Part shown: positions 33,414 to 42,698 of the stretch, in pieces
Position numbering within the stretch: position 1 is the stretch's first letter
How the letters are laid out: each line of letters begins with the position of its first letter
Made by a program: the position numbers and the translations under genes
Notes under the pieces: generated by a model
The model's input: only the letters and a program-made list of their open reading frames with translations
What the model was told of the DNA's origin: nothing
The model's database searches: none
Assembly: GCF_010645065.1 (NCBI RefSeq)
Contig: NZ_JAADZW010000020.1
Span: 1 to 64,000, forward strand
DNA from: Flavobacterium fluviatile
Lineage (GTDB): Bacteria; Bacteroidota; Bacteroidia; Flavobacteriales; Flavobacteriaceae
Direction: 5' to 3'
Length of the DNA stretch: 64,000 nucleotides

Positions 33414-34484
33414 TTATTTCTCAAAAATAGTAAACAACGAATCCCAGTCGATTTTATTTTCAAATTGGGACAAACCTTTAAACGATTTTACTTTTGAAAG
33501 TTCTTCAATCGTAAAGTCGTTTTGCGTTGCATAAGGTACCAATTGTTCCTCCTGAAGTTTTATAGCAAGATATTCCTGTTCATACTGACCGGGCGTTGGG
33601 ATAAAAAAGGCTTTTTTACCCAATTTTGCCAAATCCATAACAGTTGTATATCCTGAACGGCATAAAACCAACTCACTTTCATTAAAAGTCTGTTCTAGCT
33701 GTTTCGTATTCATAAAATTGTAATACATTACATTTTTAATCTGTTGTTTGGTTTGCGTTTTTTCGACGATTCCTTTTACAAAAACAATTTCACCTCTGTA
33801 TCGTGTAATTTCCTTCTGCAGTTTTTCTTCCAGCAAAGTACGCTGAGGCTCCGGTCCGGACAAAATAATCATTAAATCATATTGTTTTGGAGTGTCTTTT
33901 TTACGCATTCTGCTCAAAGGTCCAATATATTTCAGGTTTAGTTCGCTGCTTTTAAGATGTCCCAGATTACCTGTTAAATTTGGGTCTCCATCTGTATCGG
34001 GGATCCAGCATTCATTGTATTTTTTAATAAAAAACTGATGACATTTGCTGGTAAACTTTGTCGTATTTCCGGTCATCACATTCAGCTGGTGCGTAATAAA
34101 TACTGAAGGCACTTTTTTACTGAAAACCCCAAGTCTGTTATCTGAAATAATACCGTCAATATCGTATTTTTTTATCCATGAATTCACTATTTTCTTTTCA
34201 TCCAGAATAGCGGTAATCATTTTTGGTAAACTTTTAATCAGCTTCCATTTAAAGTTTTTGCCGTTTTTGGCGTATTCAATATGATAAGAAGGCAATTCTA
34301 AGGTCTGTATATATGGAAATTCTTTTTGTAATAATGCCAGAGCAACCCCATCCGAAGCAATTATGGGAATATAATTGTTTTCCTGTAAAGCCTTAATTAT
34401 CGGAATACATCGTGTCGCATGACCTAATCCCCAGTTCAAAGGAGTTATTAAAATAGTTCTGTTGGCAGTATATTCAATGCTCAT
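33414..34484 (-). CDS. Glycosyltransferase, MurG/UGT-like fold
   Basis: A 356-residue GT-B fold glycosyltransferase: N-terminal ILITPLNWGLGHATRCIPIIKAL with the glycine-rich loop, IIASDGVALALLQKEF, and a C-terminal half with LMIILSGPEPQRTLLEE, LVLCRSGYTTVMDLAKLGKKAFFIPTPGQ and EQEYLAIKLQEE, the sugar-nucleotide binding region. It has no transmembrane helix. Sugar and acceptor are unknown; it may act on surface lipid or polysaccharide. It stands alone between two repeat-rich spacers. Confidence 0.88.
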   Translation of the reverse strand: MSIEYTANRTILITPLNWGLGHATRCIPIIKALQENNYIPIIASDGVALALLQKEFPYIQTLELPSYHIEYAKNGKNFKWKLIKSLPKMITAILDEKKIVNSWIKKYDIDGIISDNRLGVFSKKVPSVFITHQLNVMTGNTTKFTSKCHQFFIKKYNECWIPDTDGDPNLTGNLGHLKSSELNLKYIGPLSRMRKKDTPKQYDLMIILSGPEPQRTLLEEKLQKEITRYRGEIVFVKGIVEKTQTKQQIKNVMYYNFMNTKQLEQTFNESELVLCRSGYTTVMDLAKLGKKAFFIPTPGQYEQEYLAIKLQEEQLVPYATQNDFTIEELSKVKSFKGLSQFENKIDWDSLFTIFEK

Positions 34485-34967
34485 ATTGGGCGATTTTTCA
34501 AACGAAGATACAGAAATACTATTTTTTTGTTATTTCGGATACATTACTAAATTATTAACTCTGAATTTTCAAATTCAAAATTCAAATGAAAATTAATATC
34601 TAATCTGACGACTGGAATATAAGTGTCAGGCTGAGTCCATTCGGCTTCGCTCAGGATAAACTTAGTCGAGGCCCTTTTAAACCCAGATTACGAATTAGAC
34701 ACAAATTAGCAATCCCGGGCGAATCGAATTGACGAAGTAATTTTTTCTTTAATATTATGAGAAAATAAAAAGGAATAAATCTGCAAAAATCTGCGTGAAA
34801 AATTTTAACAGAATCCTAATGCTGATTTTGGTTAAAGAAGCCTTCGGACTGATTCGGTCTGACTCAGATAACAAAAAGCCCGGACCTCGTTATGGAAAGC
34901 CCGGATTTCTGGCCAAAAAGAGGCTTTCTTTTTTCTACAGTTCATAGAATAATTTTTCAGTAAAGTG
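34485..34967. other. Repeat-rich spacer of 483 bases
   Basis: No gene is supported here. It holds a CTGAG...GCTCAG palindrome at about 34631-34665, a stretch with CAGATTACGAATTAGACAC and AAATCTGCAAAAATCTGCG words typical of dispersed flavobacterial repeats, and near 34845-34935 two GCCCGGA copies inside a hairpin-like region. The latter ends with GGCTTTC and a T-run on the plus-strand side. Confidence 0.6.
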
Positions 34968-37900
34968 CTAAAAATAAGCCCGTAGCTGTATGTTACCGGT
35001 ATGTACCGTAACTCCTGTTTCACTTTTACGACCCTGATAGTTTAAGTTTACATCTAAAAACTGGGTTATGTTTTTCTGCAAAAGTAATTTCCAGACTAAA
35101 TTTTGACCTGCCTGGAGTCCTTCAAGCATCTGAAATCCAACTGAAGAAAATTCATCCCCGACAAATTTGTTTTCATAAAAAGAGAACTCTCCGTTTAACG
35201 TCACTTTTTTTTCTCCGGCATACGAGAATGAAGTCCCAAGGCGATTTTGGGTTAAGGTTTCAAAAGTCCCAATCTGGTTTTCTTTCTTTTGTAATTCATA
35301 AAAGATATCGAGACTTGTATTTTTCGAAAACAAATAACTGATTTTAGGAGCGACCTGAAAACCTGTTAAATCATAATTTTTCTCTTGGAAATCCTCTGAT
35401 GCCAGGGAAGTTTTAATCGTTTTTGAAAATAGATTAAACAGCCAGCTTTTTTGGTACAAATGCGTGTATTGCAATTGATGCGAATAGTTTTTTACAGACT
35501 GCGAACCGATAGAAAGCAGGTTTTTTCCGTTGTTAATCAGATAAGAATAGGTTACAGAATGCTTTTGCTTGCCCCGGTTATAAAACAAACTGTTCCTAAA
35601 ACTCGAATTCAGTCCTAAGATATTTTCTTCAGAAGAATAAAACGGATTCAGTGCAAAATTGTCGCCATCACTTTCTACTTTCCTGTCCAGAATAAATGAG
35701 GTCTGGTTGTAGAAATAAGAGAGTATTTTTTTGTATCCTTTTTCATTCTGCCATTGCAAAGGGTTTATCGTAAGCGACTGTGAAAATTTATTCTGATTGG
35801 TTTTATCATATACTCGATTGGGCAAAAATACACGAATAAACTTTGCCTGATCCGGAAATGGTGCTATTTCGAATTCTTCCAATTCCTTAGTGCCGTTTAG
35901 ATTGTAGTCATTCCAGGCATACACCCCCTGGCCGGCAGGAACTTCTATATAATTGTATTCCTGTCGGGCAATTTGTCCTGAACTGGTTTCGTAAACGGTC
36001 CCAATTTGAAGAAACTGATTAAAAAAACGGTCGTTGTATAAAACCCTGGAGTTTAGTGAAGGTTCATTTTTTCTGTCAGCAGCTGTAAAATCCAAATTTC
36101 GGTAGCAGGCATAAACGGCTAAATCTGTTTTTTTGTTCTGGATCAGTTTCGATTTGAAAAAATAGGTTTGCGAGTTGCTCACATGCTGTAATAATCCGTT
36201 TTGTAAACTATCATTTTTTCTGCGTAAATAACCCAGCTCAACAAAAACTTTGCTGCTGTCGCCACGGCCAACAAAAACACCATACTCTGAAAATCGCTGG
36301 CTAATCGCCGAAAATTGATTTGTAGCCTTGTCTTTTTCCTGATTGTCTTCAATCTGAATATTGCCACCAACCCAGTTTTTGCCAAAATGATATTTGGTTT
36401 TGGCAAGGTTTCGAATGAATTTTGAAGTAGAAACTGTGGCATCACTGCTCAAAAAGCTGCCCTGATTTTCTATTGTCCAGTTTTTTAATTTAAAGAAAGC
36501 GACAGAAGTATGCCGGTTCCCCGAATAACTTTCAGTAAAATCCAACTTTTCAAACTGATAGGTCAACAATCCGATATTGGATGTTTTTTTCTTCGAAAAC
36601 AAATCAAAATTCAAACCAGCGACTAACAAACTCTGATCGCCTAAAAGTGTTGTGTTCAAATTCCAGTCACGATTAAATTCAATATTATACAAACGTTCGA
36701 CTGACTTGAAATCCTTTTCTACAAACTGATAATTGGCATACCCATCCAAAGTCCAGTCTTTGGTAAAAAGACGTTTTTTTGTGTTTAATTTTAAAGCGAT
36801 TCCGTTGTTGTTGCCGTCATCAATATTTGAGAATAAATTCTGGTCATTGTTGCTGATGCCAATTTCAAAATCAACCAGTGTTTTTTCGTTCGGATTGTAC
36901 TTTCCTAAAACAGTCGCTACCTGAAGTTTCATCGGTGCCACTAATTGTACCAGAGGTTCATAATTTCCCTGAAGAATACCGTTCACAGGAGCAACATACT
37001 CATAAATACGTTCAACCGAATTGGCGTTCTGAATTACATAATTTCCTGAATTGGCGCCTATAAGGCTAAATTTTACATTGTATAAAACATCATCCGGATT
37101 AGTCGAATGTTCATAAATTTCAATACCATTTTCAATTATTTTCCTGTATAAAATTTTAGTGTCTGAATAAGTGTCTTCATAGGCTGATGGCGCTTTCATT
37201 AGGGCTATATCATCTCCGGCTTCACCTAAAGTCTGAACCTGTTCCGGAGAAAGATTTTGCTGCAAGGGCTGGTTTTTCAAATCATTTTCGGAATATAAAT
37301 AACCGGCAAAACTCCAGCTTTTGTTCTCATGTGAGGCGCCGGCATACGTTAACATACGATTATAATTCCGGTCTGAATACTGGTATTCAATGTTAATTCG
37401 CATCTCAGAAGTAATTGTAAAAAGTGATGTAAAAACAATTTCTCCGGCGTTATAATCAATTACATAATCATTGTTTTCGCCTCTTTTCAGCAAAACACCA
37501 TTCACGTAAACCCGCTCAGATCCGGAAATGACTAAAACATACAATTCGCCATTTTGTCCTTTTAACTTGTACGGACCCTGGTTTCCTTCCTGACCAATAA
37601 AAGTACTTTTAGCATATTGCCCTTTCGCGAAAGCCACCGATGCAAAAACATTGGTTTTATTGTCTTCTCCACCAAAATCAAAACTGGCTGAAAGTCCCTG
37701 AACTTTTTTATTAAAACTTAAAAATTGTGTTTTCCTGTTTTCTAAAAATACATCCCCGGCCCTAATATTCCAGTCGTCGCTGAACAATTCCATAAAGATG
37801 TTATCAAACTGATCCAGTTTTTGTGAATAACCTCCTTCCTGCAGCGGAATATTATTGTCCTGCAGTGACGCCCGAAGACTTACCTTGTCGGATATTTTAC

Positions 37901-38399
37901 CGGTAATCTGAAGGTCTAAATTGGAGTTTAAAACTGTATTTTGATTATTTCCAATGGTAACGCCCCGGGTAATACTTCCTGATGTGTTTAGCCCATCAAA
38001 CGGAGTGATCTTTTTAGTATTAGAATTGTCTACTTTATATAATTTATCAGAACCCACATCATTGCTCACCACCTGACTGGAGTTGTAAAGACTGTATTCT
38101 TTGGTTAAGAAATCGGGATATTTTAGATAATTAACAATTAAACTGTCTGAATCTGAAGTGAATTTTTCGTTCAAAAGGAGTTTTCCTTTTTGAAAATCGA
38201 TTTTATAAAAAGTCGAATCTATGAGTTCATTTTTAGAATTTAAAAGCTGAAAAAAACCGGAATTGATACTAAAATTTTCCAGATTAATAGTGTCCTGCGT
38301 AATCTTTACCTTTTTGGTTTTATAGAGCAAATCTGTTTCCTGAGCCTGAAGCGCAGAACAACAAATTAAAACCAGTAAAAACAGTAATTTTTTCAGCAT
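34968..38399 (-). CDS. Large predicted outer-membrane beta-barrel protein, unknown function
   Basis: A 1143-residue protein with a signal peptide (MLKKLLFLLVLICCSALQAQ). The N-terminal about 130 residues look like a small beta-domain, and ITRGVTIGNNQNTVLNSNLDLQITGKI begins a long run of amphipathic strands with turns. It contains YVNGVLLKRGENNDYVIDYNAGEIVFTS, a beta-sandwich-like segment resembling those in large translocation or assembly barrels, and ends with IQLRAYF, a terminal aromatic as in barrel proteins. I do not recognise a named family. Length and layout suggest a surface scaffold or export channel; this is only inference. Upstream is the DUF5808 gene. Confidence 0.75.
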   Translation of the reverse strand: MLKKLLFLLVLICCSALQAQETDLLYKTKKVKITQDTINLENFSINSGFFQLLNSKNELIDSTFYKIDFQKGKLLLNEKFTSDSDSLIVNYLKYPDFLTKEYSLYNSSQVVSNDVGSDKLYKVDNSNTKKITPFDGLNTSGSITRGVTIGNNQNTVLNSNLDLQITGKISDKVSLRASLQDNNIPLQEGGYSQKLDQFDNIFMELFSDDWNIRAGDVFLENRKTQFLSFNKKVQGLSASFDFGGEDNKTNVFASVAFAKGQYAKSTFIGQEGNQGPYKLKGQNGELYVLVISGSERVYVNGVLLKRGENNDYVIDYNAGEIVFTSLFTITSEMRINIEYQYSDRNYNRMLTYAGASHENKSWSFAGYLYSENDLKNQPLQQNLSPEQVQTLGEAGDDIALMKAPSAYEDTYSDTKILYRKIIENGIEIYEHSTNPDDVLYNVKFSLIGANSGNYVIQNANSVERIYEYVAPVNGILQGNYEPLVQLVAPMKLQVATVLGKYNPNEKTLVDFEIGISNNDQNLFSNIDDGNNNGIALKLNTKKRLFTKDWTLDGYANYQFVEKDFKSVERLYNIEFNRDWNLNTTLLGDQSLLVAGLNFDLFSKKKTSNIGLLTYQFEKLDFTESYSGNRHTSVAFFKLKNWTIENQGSFLSSDATVSTSKFIRNLAKTKYHFGKNWVGGNIQIEDNQEKDKATNQFSAISQRFSEYGVFVGRGDSSKVFVELGYLRRKNDSLQNGLLQHVSNSQTYFFKSKLIQNKKTDLAVYACYRNLDFTAADRKNEPSLNSRVLYNDRFFNQFLQIGTVYETSSGQIARQEYNYIEVPAGQGVYAWNDYNLNGTKELEEFEIAPFPDQAKFIRVFLPNRVYDKTNQNKFSQSLTINPLQWQNEKGYKKILSYFYNQTSFILDRKVESDGDNFALNPFYSSEENILGLNSSFRNSLFYNRGKQKHSVTYSYLINNGKNLLSIGSQSVKNYSHQLQYTHLYQKSWLFNLFSKTIKTSLASEDFQEKNYDLTGFQVAPKISYLFSKNTSLDIFYELQKKENQIGTFETLTQNRLGTSFSYAGEKKVTLNGEFSFYENKFVGDEFSSVGFQMLEGLQAGQNLVWKLLLQKNITQFLDVNLNYQGRKSETGVTVHTGNIQLRAYF

Positions 38400-38501
38400 A
38401 AATACTTTAACTCTAAAAAGCCAAAAGTAGTATTTATAATTGGGAAATGATGTGTGTGAAGTTTTAGTTTGACCAACAGAAAATAATGTTATTGCTATTC
38501 A

Positions 38502-38732
38502 TTATTGTATTTTTCCAAAAAAAACAGTTATTGCAAATAATAACAATGCTAACAAAATCATAAAGACAGAATTAGGATTTGCAAAGTTTGTTGTCCATCC
38601 AAATTCTTTGATTTTTTTTGGCAGAAATAATCTTGGATCTTCCGGATTATAATAAAAAATTCCCCAAATCCAATTGTCAGGATTATTGTGCCATCTGTTT
38701 TTGGTTTCTTCGGAAGGGTCGTTATATTTCAT
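38502..38732 (-). CDS. DUF5808 small membrane protein
   Basis: A 76-residue protein with an N-terminal soluble half (WHNNPDNWIWGIFYYNPEDP, RLFLPKKIKEFGWTTNFANP) and one C-terminal transmembrane helix (FMILLALLLFAITVFF). The pattern of a Tyr-Asn-Pro-rich segment, DPR(L/I)FLPK and GWTxNFANP is the signature of DUF5808. Function is unknown. It precedes the 1143-residue barrel gene on the same strand, about 100 bases away. Confidence 0.85.
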   Translation of the reverse strand: MKYNDPSEETKNRWHNNPDNWIWGIFYYNPEDPRLFLPKKIKEFGWTTNFANPNSVFMILLALLLFAITVFFGKIQ

Positions 38733-38811
38733 GTCTAAAAATAATAAGTTAAATTTTTGACTGATAGTAAATTTACCTGTTTTTTGGATAAAATAAAATT
38801 ATTAGGATAAC

Positions 38812-38844
38812 AAAAAAGGCTTCACTGTGGAGTGAAACCTTTTT
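38812..38844 (-). terminator. lysC terminator
   Basis: On the minus strand AAAAAGGTTTCACT pairs with AGTGAAGCCTTTTT, with one U-G pair, followed by T's. It lies 40 bases past the lysC stop at 38884. Confidence 0.85.
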
Positions 38845-38883
38845 CTATAATCTGAATTGAATAATTACCTTGCTTACAAATTA

Positions 38884-40143
38884 TTATTTTAATTCTTTAG
38901 TCACAATCTGCATGGTTTCGCGGCTTACTTGTTTTAGTAAGACTTCTTTGTTTTGTACGACAGTTTCTGCTGCCTGTTCATTAAAGTGGCGAATCGTGTA
39001 TAAAGTTACATTTTCATTATAATCAACTTTGAATTTTTTCGAAAGAATGGCATTCAGATCATTAAAGTTTCCAAATTTATCTTCTACGCAAACAGAGAAA
39101 CTGATTGCTGAGTTCTGAATCAGGTTTACTTTCAATTTGAACTCATGAAACAATCCAAAAATTTCACTGATATTCTCTTCCATGATAAAAGAGAAATCAA
39201 TAGAAGAAAGCGAAATTAAAAGCTGCTCTCTTTTTACGATAAAACAAGGCAGATAAGGTTCTAAATCTACTCCTTTAGAAACGCAGGTACCTTTTAATAA
39301 CGGATTAACAAACGATTTTACGTATAAAGGAATTTCTTTTTTCTGCAATGGCTGCAAAGTTTTCGGGTGGATAACTGTTGCACCGTAAAAAGCAAGTTCA
39401 ATTGCTTCACGATATGAAATCTGGTTTAATAAACTTGCGTTCTCAAAATAACGCGGATCGGCATTCATAACTCCCGGAACATCTTTCCAGATCGTTACAC
39501 TTTCTGCATTTAGGCAGTAAGCAAAAATTCCGGCAGTATAGTCTGAACCTTCACGTCCTAAAGTGGTAGTGAAATTGTTTTCATCCGCACCTAAGAATCC
39601 TTGCGTAATGTTTAATATTTTACGGGGTACATTTTTGCTGATGTTTTGCTGGGTAGTTTCCCAGTCAACTTCTGCATCCCTGTAATTGGCATTGGTTTTA
39701 ATAAAGTTACGAACATCAAGCCATTGTGTCTGGATACCCATGAAGTTCATAAAATGACTTAGGATGTTTGTCGAAATCAACTCACCAAAACTCACAATCT
39801 GGTCATAAACAAAATTGTAGTTAGGGGATTTATTATGTGCCAGAAAATATTCTAATTCTGAGAACTGCTCATTAACAGCTGCAAAAACAGCATGTTTTTC
39901 ATCTTTAAATAAATCAAGCAATATTTGATTATGATATTTTTTTATCTCTTGTACAGAAGAATTAAGCGCTTCAGATTTATCGAAATAATTTTTGATAACA
40001 AGTTCCAGAGCATTTGTAGTTTTTCCCATAGCCGAAACGACTAAAATCACATCTTCATACCCAACTTTTTGTAAAACGTCATAAACGTTTTTAATTCCTT
40101 CAGCATCTTTTACCGATGCACCACCAAATTTAAATACTCTCAT
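38884..40143 (-). CDS. lysC: Aspartate kinase
   Basis: A 419-residue monofunctional aspartate kinase, catalysing the first step to lysine, threonine and methionine. The nucleotide/aspartate site is at the N-terminus (MRVFKFGGASVKDAEGI), with the conserved TTLGREGSDYTAGIFAYCLN and TIWKDVPGVMNADPRYF blocks and IELAFYGATVIHPKTLQPL. The C-terminal regulatory part is a pair of ACT-like folds (LISLSSIDFSFIMEENISEI and KVNLIQNSAISFSVCV). A strong terminator follows. It is a stand-alone gene. Confidence 0.94.
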   Translation of the reverse strand: MRVFKFGGASVKDAEGIKNVYDVLQKVGYEDVILVVSAMGKTTNALELVIKNYFDKSEALNSSVQEIKKYHNQILLDLFKDEKHAVFAAVNEQFSELEYFLAHNKSPNYNFVYDQIVSFGELISTNILSHFMNFMGIQTQWLDVRNFIKTNANYRDAEVDWETTQQNISKNVPRKILNITQGFLGADENNFTTTLGREGSDYTAGIFAYCLNAESVTIWKDVPGVMNADPRYFENASLLNQISYREAIELAFYGATVIHPKTLQPLQKKEIPLYVKSFVNPLLKGTCVSKGVDLEPYLPCFIVKREQLLISLSSIDFSFIMEENISEIFGLFHEFKLKVNLIQNSAISFSVCVEDKFGNFNDLNAILSKKFKVDYNENVTLYTIRHFNEQAAETVVQNKEVLLKQVSRETMQIVTKELK

Positions 40144-40160
40144 CTTTAATTTGTATTGTT

Positions 40161-40182
40161 GAGAAGCACTGCAGTGCGTCTC
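40161..40182. repeat. GCACTGCAGTGC palindrome upstream of lysC
   Basis: A 22-bp near-perfect palindrome around GCACTGCAGTGC. The same family (AGATGCACT...AGTGCATCT) is seen at 62590-62609 near dtd. It lies in the 109-base gap between the GNAT gene and lysC. Confidence 0.7.
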
Positions 40183-40252
40183 TATCAGTTTTTTAAAATT
40201 TTAATGTTTTGACAGGATCATACTCCTTAATAACCTGTCGATTTTTGTTTGA

Positions 40253-40729
40253 TTAATTTATTTTTTCTAAGTACGAATTAATTCCTTCCTCATCCATTTG
40301 TACAACCCTCCATTCTTCGATAACTTTTGCGCCAGAGTTCTCGTAGAAATTTACGGCAGGAGTATTCCAGTTAAGGACATTCCATTCGATTCTTCGAACA
40401 TTATCTTTTTTTCCTTGTTTCATTATTTCAGAATAAAGCGCAGATCCTAAGCCTGTCCCCCTCATCTTTTCTTTTACTATCAAATCCTCAAGATGAATTG
40501 TTTTTCCTTTCCATGTAGAATAACGATAATAGTATAATGCAATTCCAACAATTTTATCATCAGCTTCTGCTACAAAAACATGAAATAGCGGTTTTTCACC
40601 AAATCCGTCCCGTATTAAATCGTCAACTGTAACTAAAACTGCATCAGGTTCTTTTTCGAATATTGCAAGTTCCTGAATCAGCCCCAAAACGTCAGCCATA
40701 TCTTCCGGTTTTCCTTTTCTAATATTCAT
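40253..40729 (-). CDS. GNAT-family N-acetyltransferase
   Basis: A 158-residue GNAT acetyltransferase of the diamine/spermidine acetyltransferase-like branch. It has the start MNIRKGKPEDMADVLGLIQEL, the strand FVAEADDKIVGIALYYYRYSTW, and the acetyl-CoA site LIVKEKMRGTGLGSALYSEI with the Q/RxxGxG/A loop. The later WNVLNWNTPAVNFYENSGA and the C-terminal EEWRVVQMD are typical. The substrate, probably a small amine, is inferred only from the resemblance. It is directly upstream of lysC. Confidence 0.92.
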   Translation of the reverse strand: MNIRKGKPEDMADVLGLIQELAIFEKEPDAVLVTVDDLIRDGFGEKPLFHVFVAEADDKIVGIALYYYRYSTWKGKTIHLEDLIVKEKMRGTGLGSALYSEIMKQGKKDNVRRIEWNVLNWNTPAVNFYENSGAKVIEEWRVVQMDEEGINSYLEKIN

Positions 40730-40902
40730 AAATTCATATTTTTAAACTGTTATTGACGAAATAAGTATTTTTTTAAGGGATACTTTTTGCAATTATTTAG
40801 CAAATATATAATAGTAGCAAACTAACGAAATAATTTTTGAATCATTCTCACAAAAAAAGCGATATTTGTGACTTATAATTAAAAACTACAACGATATAGC
40901 AA

Positions 40903-41907
40903 ATGGAAGAACGCAATAAAACACTGGGAGAGTTTATTATTGAGAACCAGAAAGCATTTCAGTACTCATCGGGGGAATTGTCCCGACTTATCAACTCTAT
41001 ACGTTTGGCGGCGAAGGTCGTAAACTATAAAGTGAACAAAGCTGGATTGGTGGATATAATTGGCGCAGTAGGCGAACAAAATATCCAGGGTGAAGAACAG
41101 CAAAAATTAGATGTCTATGCAAACGAAGTATTTATCCAGACGTTAATAAAACGTGAGATTGTCTGTGGTATTGCTTCAGAAGAAAATGACGATTACATTA
41201 CCGTTCAGGGAAGCGACAATTGCCACAATAATAAATATGTGGTTTTAATGGATCCTCTGGATGGGTCTTCTAACATTGATGTGAATGTTTCTTTAGGGAC
41301 AATTTTCTCAGTTTTCAGAAGAGTATCACCAATTGGAACACCGGTAACTAGCGAGGATTTTTTACAGCCGGGAATCAATCAGGTGGCAGCAGGATATGTA
41401 ATTTACGGAACTTCAACAATGTTGGTTTATACAACCGGACATGGCGTAAACGGATTTACTTTAAATCCGGCTATTGGTACATTTTACCTGTCACATCCAA
41501 ATATGCAGTTTCCAAAAGACGGGCATATTTATTCAGTAAACGAAGGAAATTATGTTCACTTTCCGCAAGGGGTGAAAAATTACATTAAATATTGCCAACG
41601 GGAAGAAGAAGACAGACCTTACACTTCAAGATATATTGGAAGTTTAGTTTCCGATTTTCATCGAAATATGATTAAAGGAGGGATTTATATTTATCCGACA
41701 AGTTCAAAAGCACCGAAAGGCAAATTGCGTTTGATGTACGAATGCAATCCAATGGCTTTTATTGCAGAACAGGCCGGAGGAAAAGCAACAGACGGTTTTG
41801 GAAGAATTATGGAAATCCAGCCAACAGAATTGCATCAGCGTGTTCCCTTTTTCTGCGGAAGTATCAACATGGTAGAAAAAGCAGAGGAATTTATGGCAGC
41901 TGAATAG
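40903..41907 (+). CDS. fbp: Fructose-1,6-bisphosphatase, class 1
   Basis: A 334-residue class I fructose-1,6-bisphosphatase, the gluconeogenic enzyme removing the 1-phosphate. The metal site VLMDPLDGSSNIDVNVSLGTIF is complete. AGYVIYGTSTMLVYTTGHGV, RYIGSLVSDFHRNMIKGGIYIYP and KLRLMYECNPMAFIAEQAGG are conserved blocks of the family. The length is normal. It stands alone with its own promoter upstream. A repeat carrying GTGTTCAGTT and an AAACCCGACAG hairpin follow it. Confidence 0.96.
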   Translation: MEERNKTLGEFIIENQKAFQYSSGELSRLINSIRLAAKVVNYKVNKAGLVDIIGAVGEQNIQGEEQQKLDVYANEVFIQTLIKREIVCGIASEENDDYITVQGSDNCHNNKYVVLMDPLDGSSNIDVNVSLGTIFSVFRRVSPIGTPVTSEDFLQPGINQVAAGYVIYGTSTMLVYTTGHGVNGFTLNPAIGTFYLSHPNMQFPKDGHIYSVNEGNYVHFPQGVKNYIKYCQREEEDRPYTSRYIGSLVSDFHRNMIKGGIYIYPTSSKAPKGKLRLMYECNPMAFIAEQAGGKATDGFGRIMEIQPTELHQRVPFFCGSINMVEKAEEFMAAE

Positions 41908-41991
41908 CTTCAGTTTTAGTGTTCAGTTCACAGCGAACCTTAAACCTTTAAAGTCTGTTAGGTCTTTTAGAACAGAAATATCAGTAACAAT

Positions 41992-42024
41992 AAACCCGAC
42001 AGGTTTTCAAAATCTGTCGGGTTT
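41992..42024. terminator. AAACCCGACAG hairpin terminator, second copy
   Basis: AAACCCGACAG pairs with CTGTCGGGTTT around a GTTTTCAAAAT loop. It is nearly identical to the element at 16019-16051 and sits between the convergent fbp and TerB-like genes. Confidence 0.85.
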
Positions 42025-42095
42025 ACTTTTGAATTAGCAGTTTTTTTAAATTAAGTATTGACTGAATACTAAAATCTGTAAACTGACCACTAAAT

Positions 42096-42527
42096 TTATT
42101 TGTTCATGTGCTGCATTTCATAGATAAAGGTGTCTGCATCCACTTTTTTATCTACTAACGACAATGCTTTTGCAATGATATAATCCACATTACCAGGAGT
42201 AAATCCTAAGGCAATACTTATCTTTTTTAATAAAACTTCCTGTTTATCTTCAAGATGGTGGTCAACATGCACCATTCTTGTTAAATCATATAAACGCTCC
42301 AGGCGCTGAACATATGAATAAGGAGGGTTTATTGGATATTTTAAAGGATCGCTTAGGATCTCTTCATACTCTGAATCAGTTATTTCCAAACGGGCAGCAA
42401 GTTTGTCTAAGAAGTTTTTTTCTTCAGGATATACAACCCCGTCTGCTAAAGCTACACGAACAATAGCTGAAAAGTGACCTTTATTTCTTTGTTTGAATTC
42501 GCTATCAAATAATTCTGCAAATGACAT
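42096..42527 (-). CDS. TerB-like protein
   Basis: A 143-residue soluble helical protein of the TerB/DjlA-N type: acidic helices with FSAIVRVALADGVVYPEEKNFLDKL, LEITDSEYEEIL, MVHVDHHLEDKQEVLLKKISIALGF and YIIAKALSLVDKKVD. In other bacteria such all-helical modules bind metals or act with tellurite-resistance proteins, but no other ter gene is nearby. Function is unknown. Confidence 0.82.
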   Translation of the reverse strand: MSFAELFDSEFKQRNKGHFSAIVRVALADGVVYPEEKNFLDKLAARLEITDSEYEEILSDPLKYPINPPYSYVQRLERLYDLTRMVHVDHHLEDKQEVLLKKISIALGFTPGNVDYIIAKALSLVDKKVDADTFIYEMQHMNK

Positions 42528-42698
42528 ATTAAAAAGTGTTTTTATTGAACAAAGATAAATTTTATTTTAAATTATCAATTTTAAAGTTCTCATAAAATTT
42601 AACTTATTTTTCTGCGTTGATTTACTATCCGGCCTTAATTACATTATTAAAATAAATCGTAATTTTACAGGCCCAAATCAATTAATATAAGTAACCTC

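Noticed and set aside
41919..41970. Gene or operator after fbp
   Set aside because: The stretch consists of repeated AACCTTTAAA-like words and the GTGTTCAGTT repeat, with no open frame or symmetrical site.
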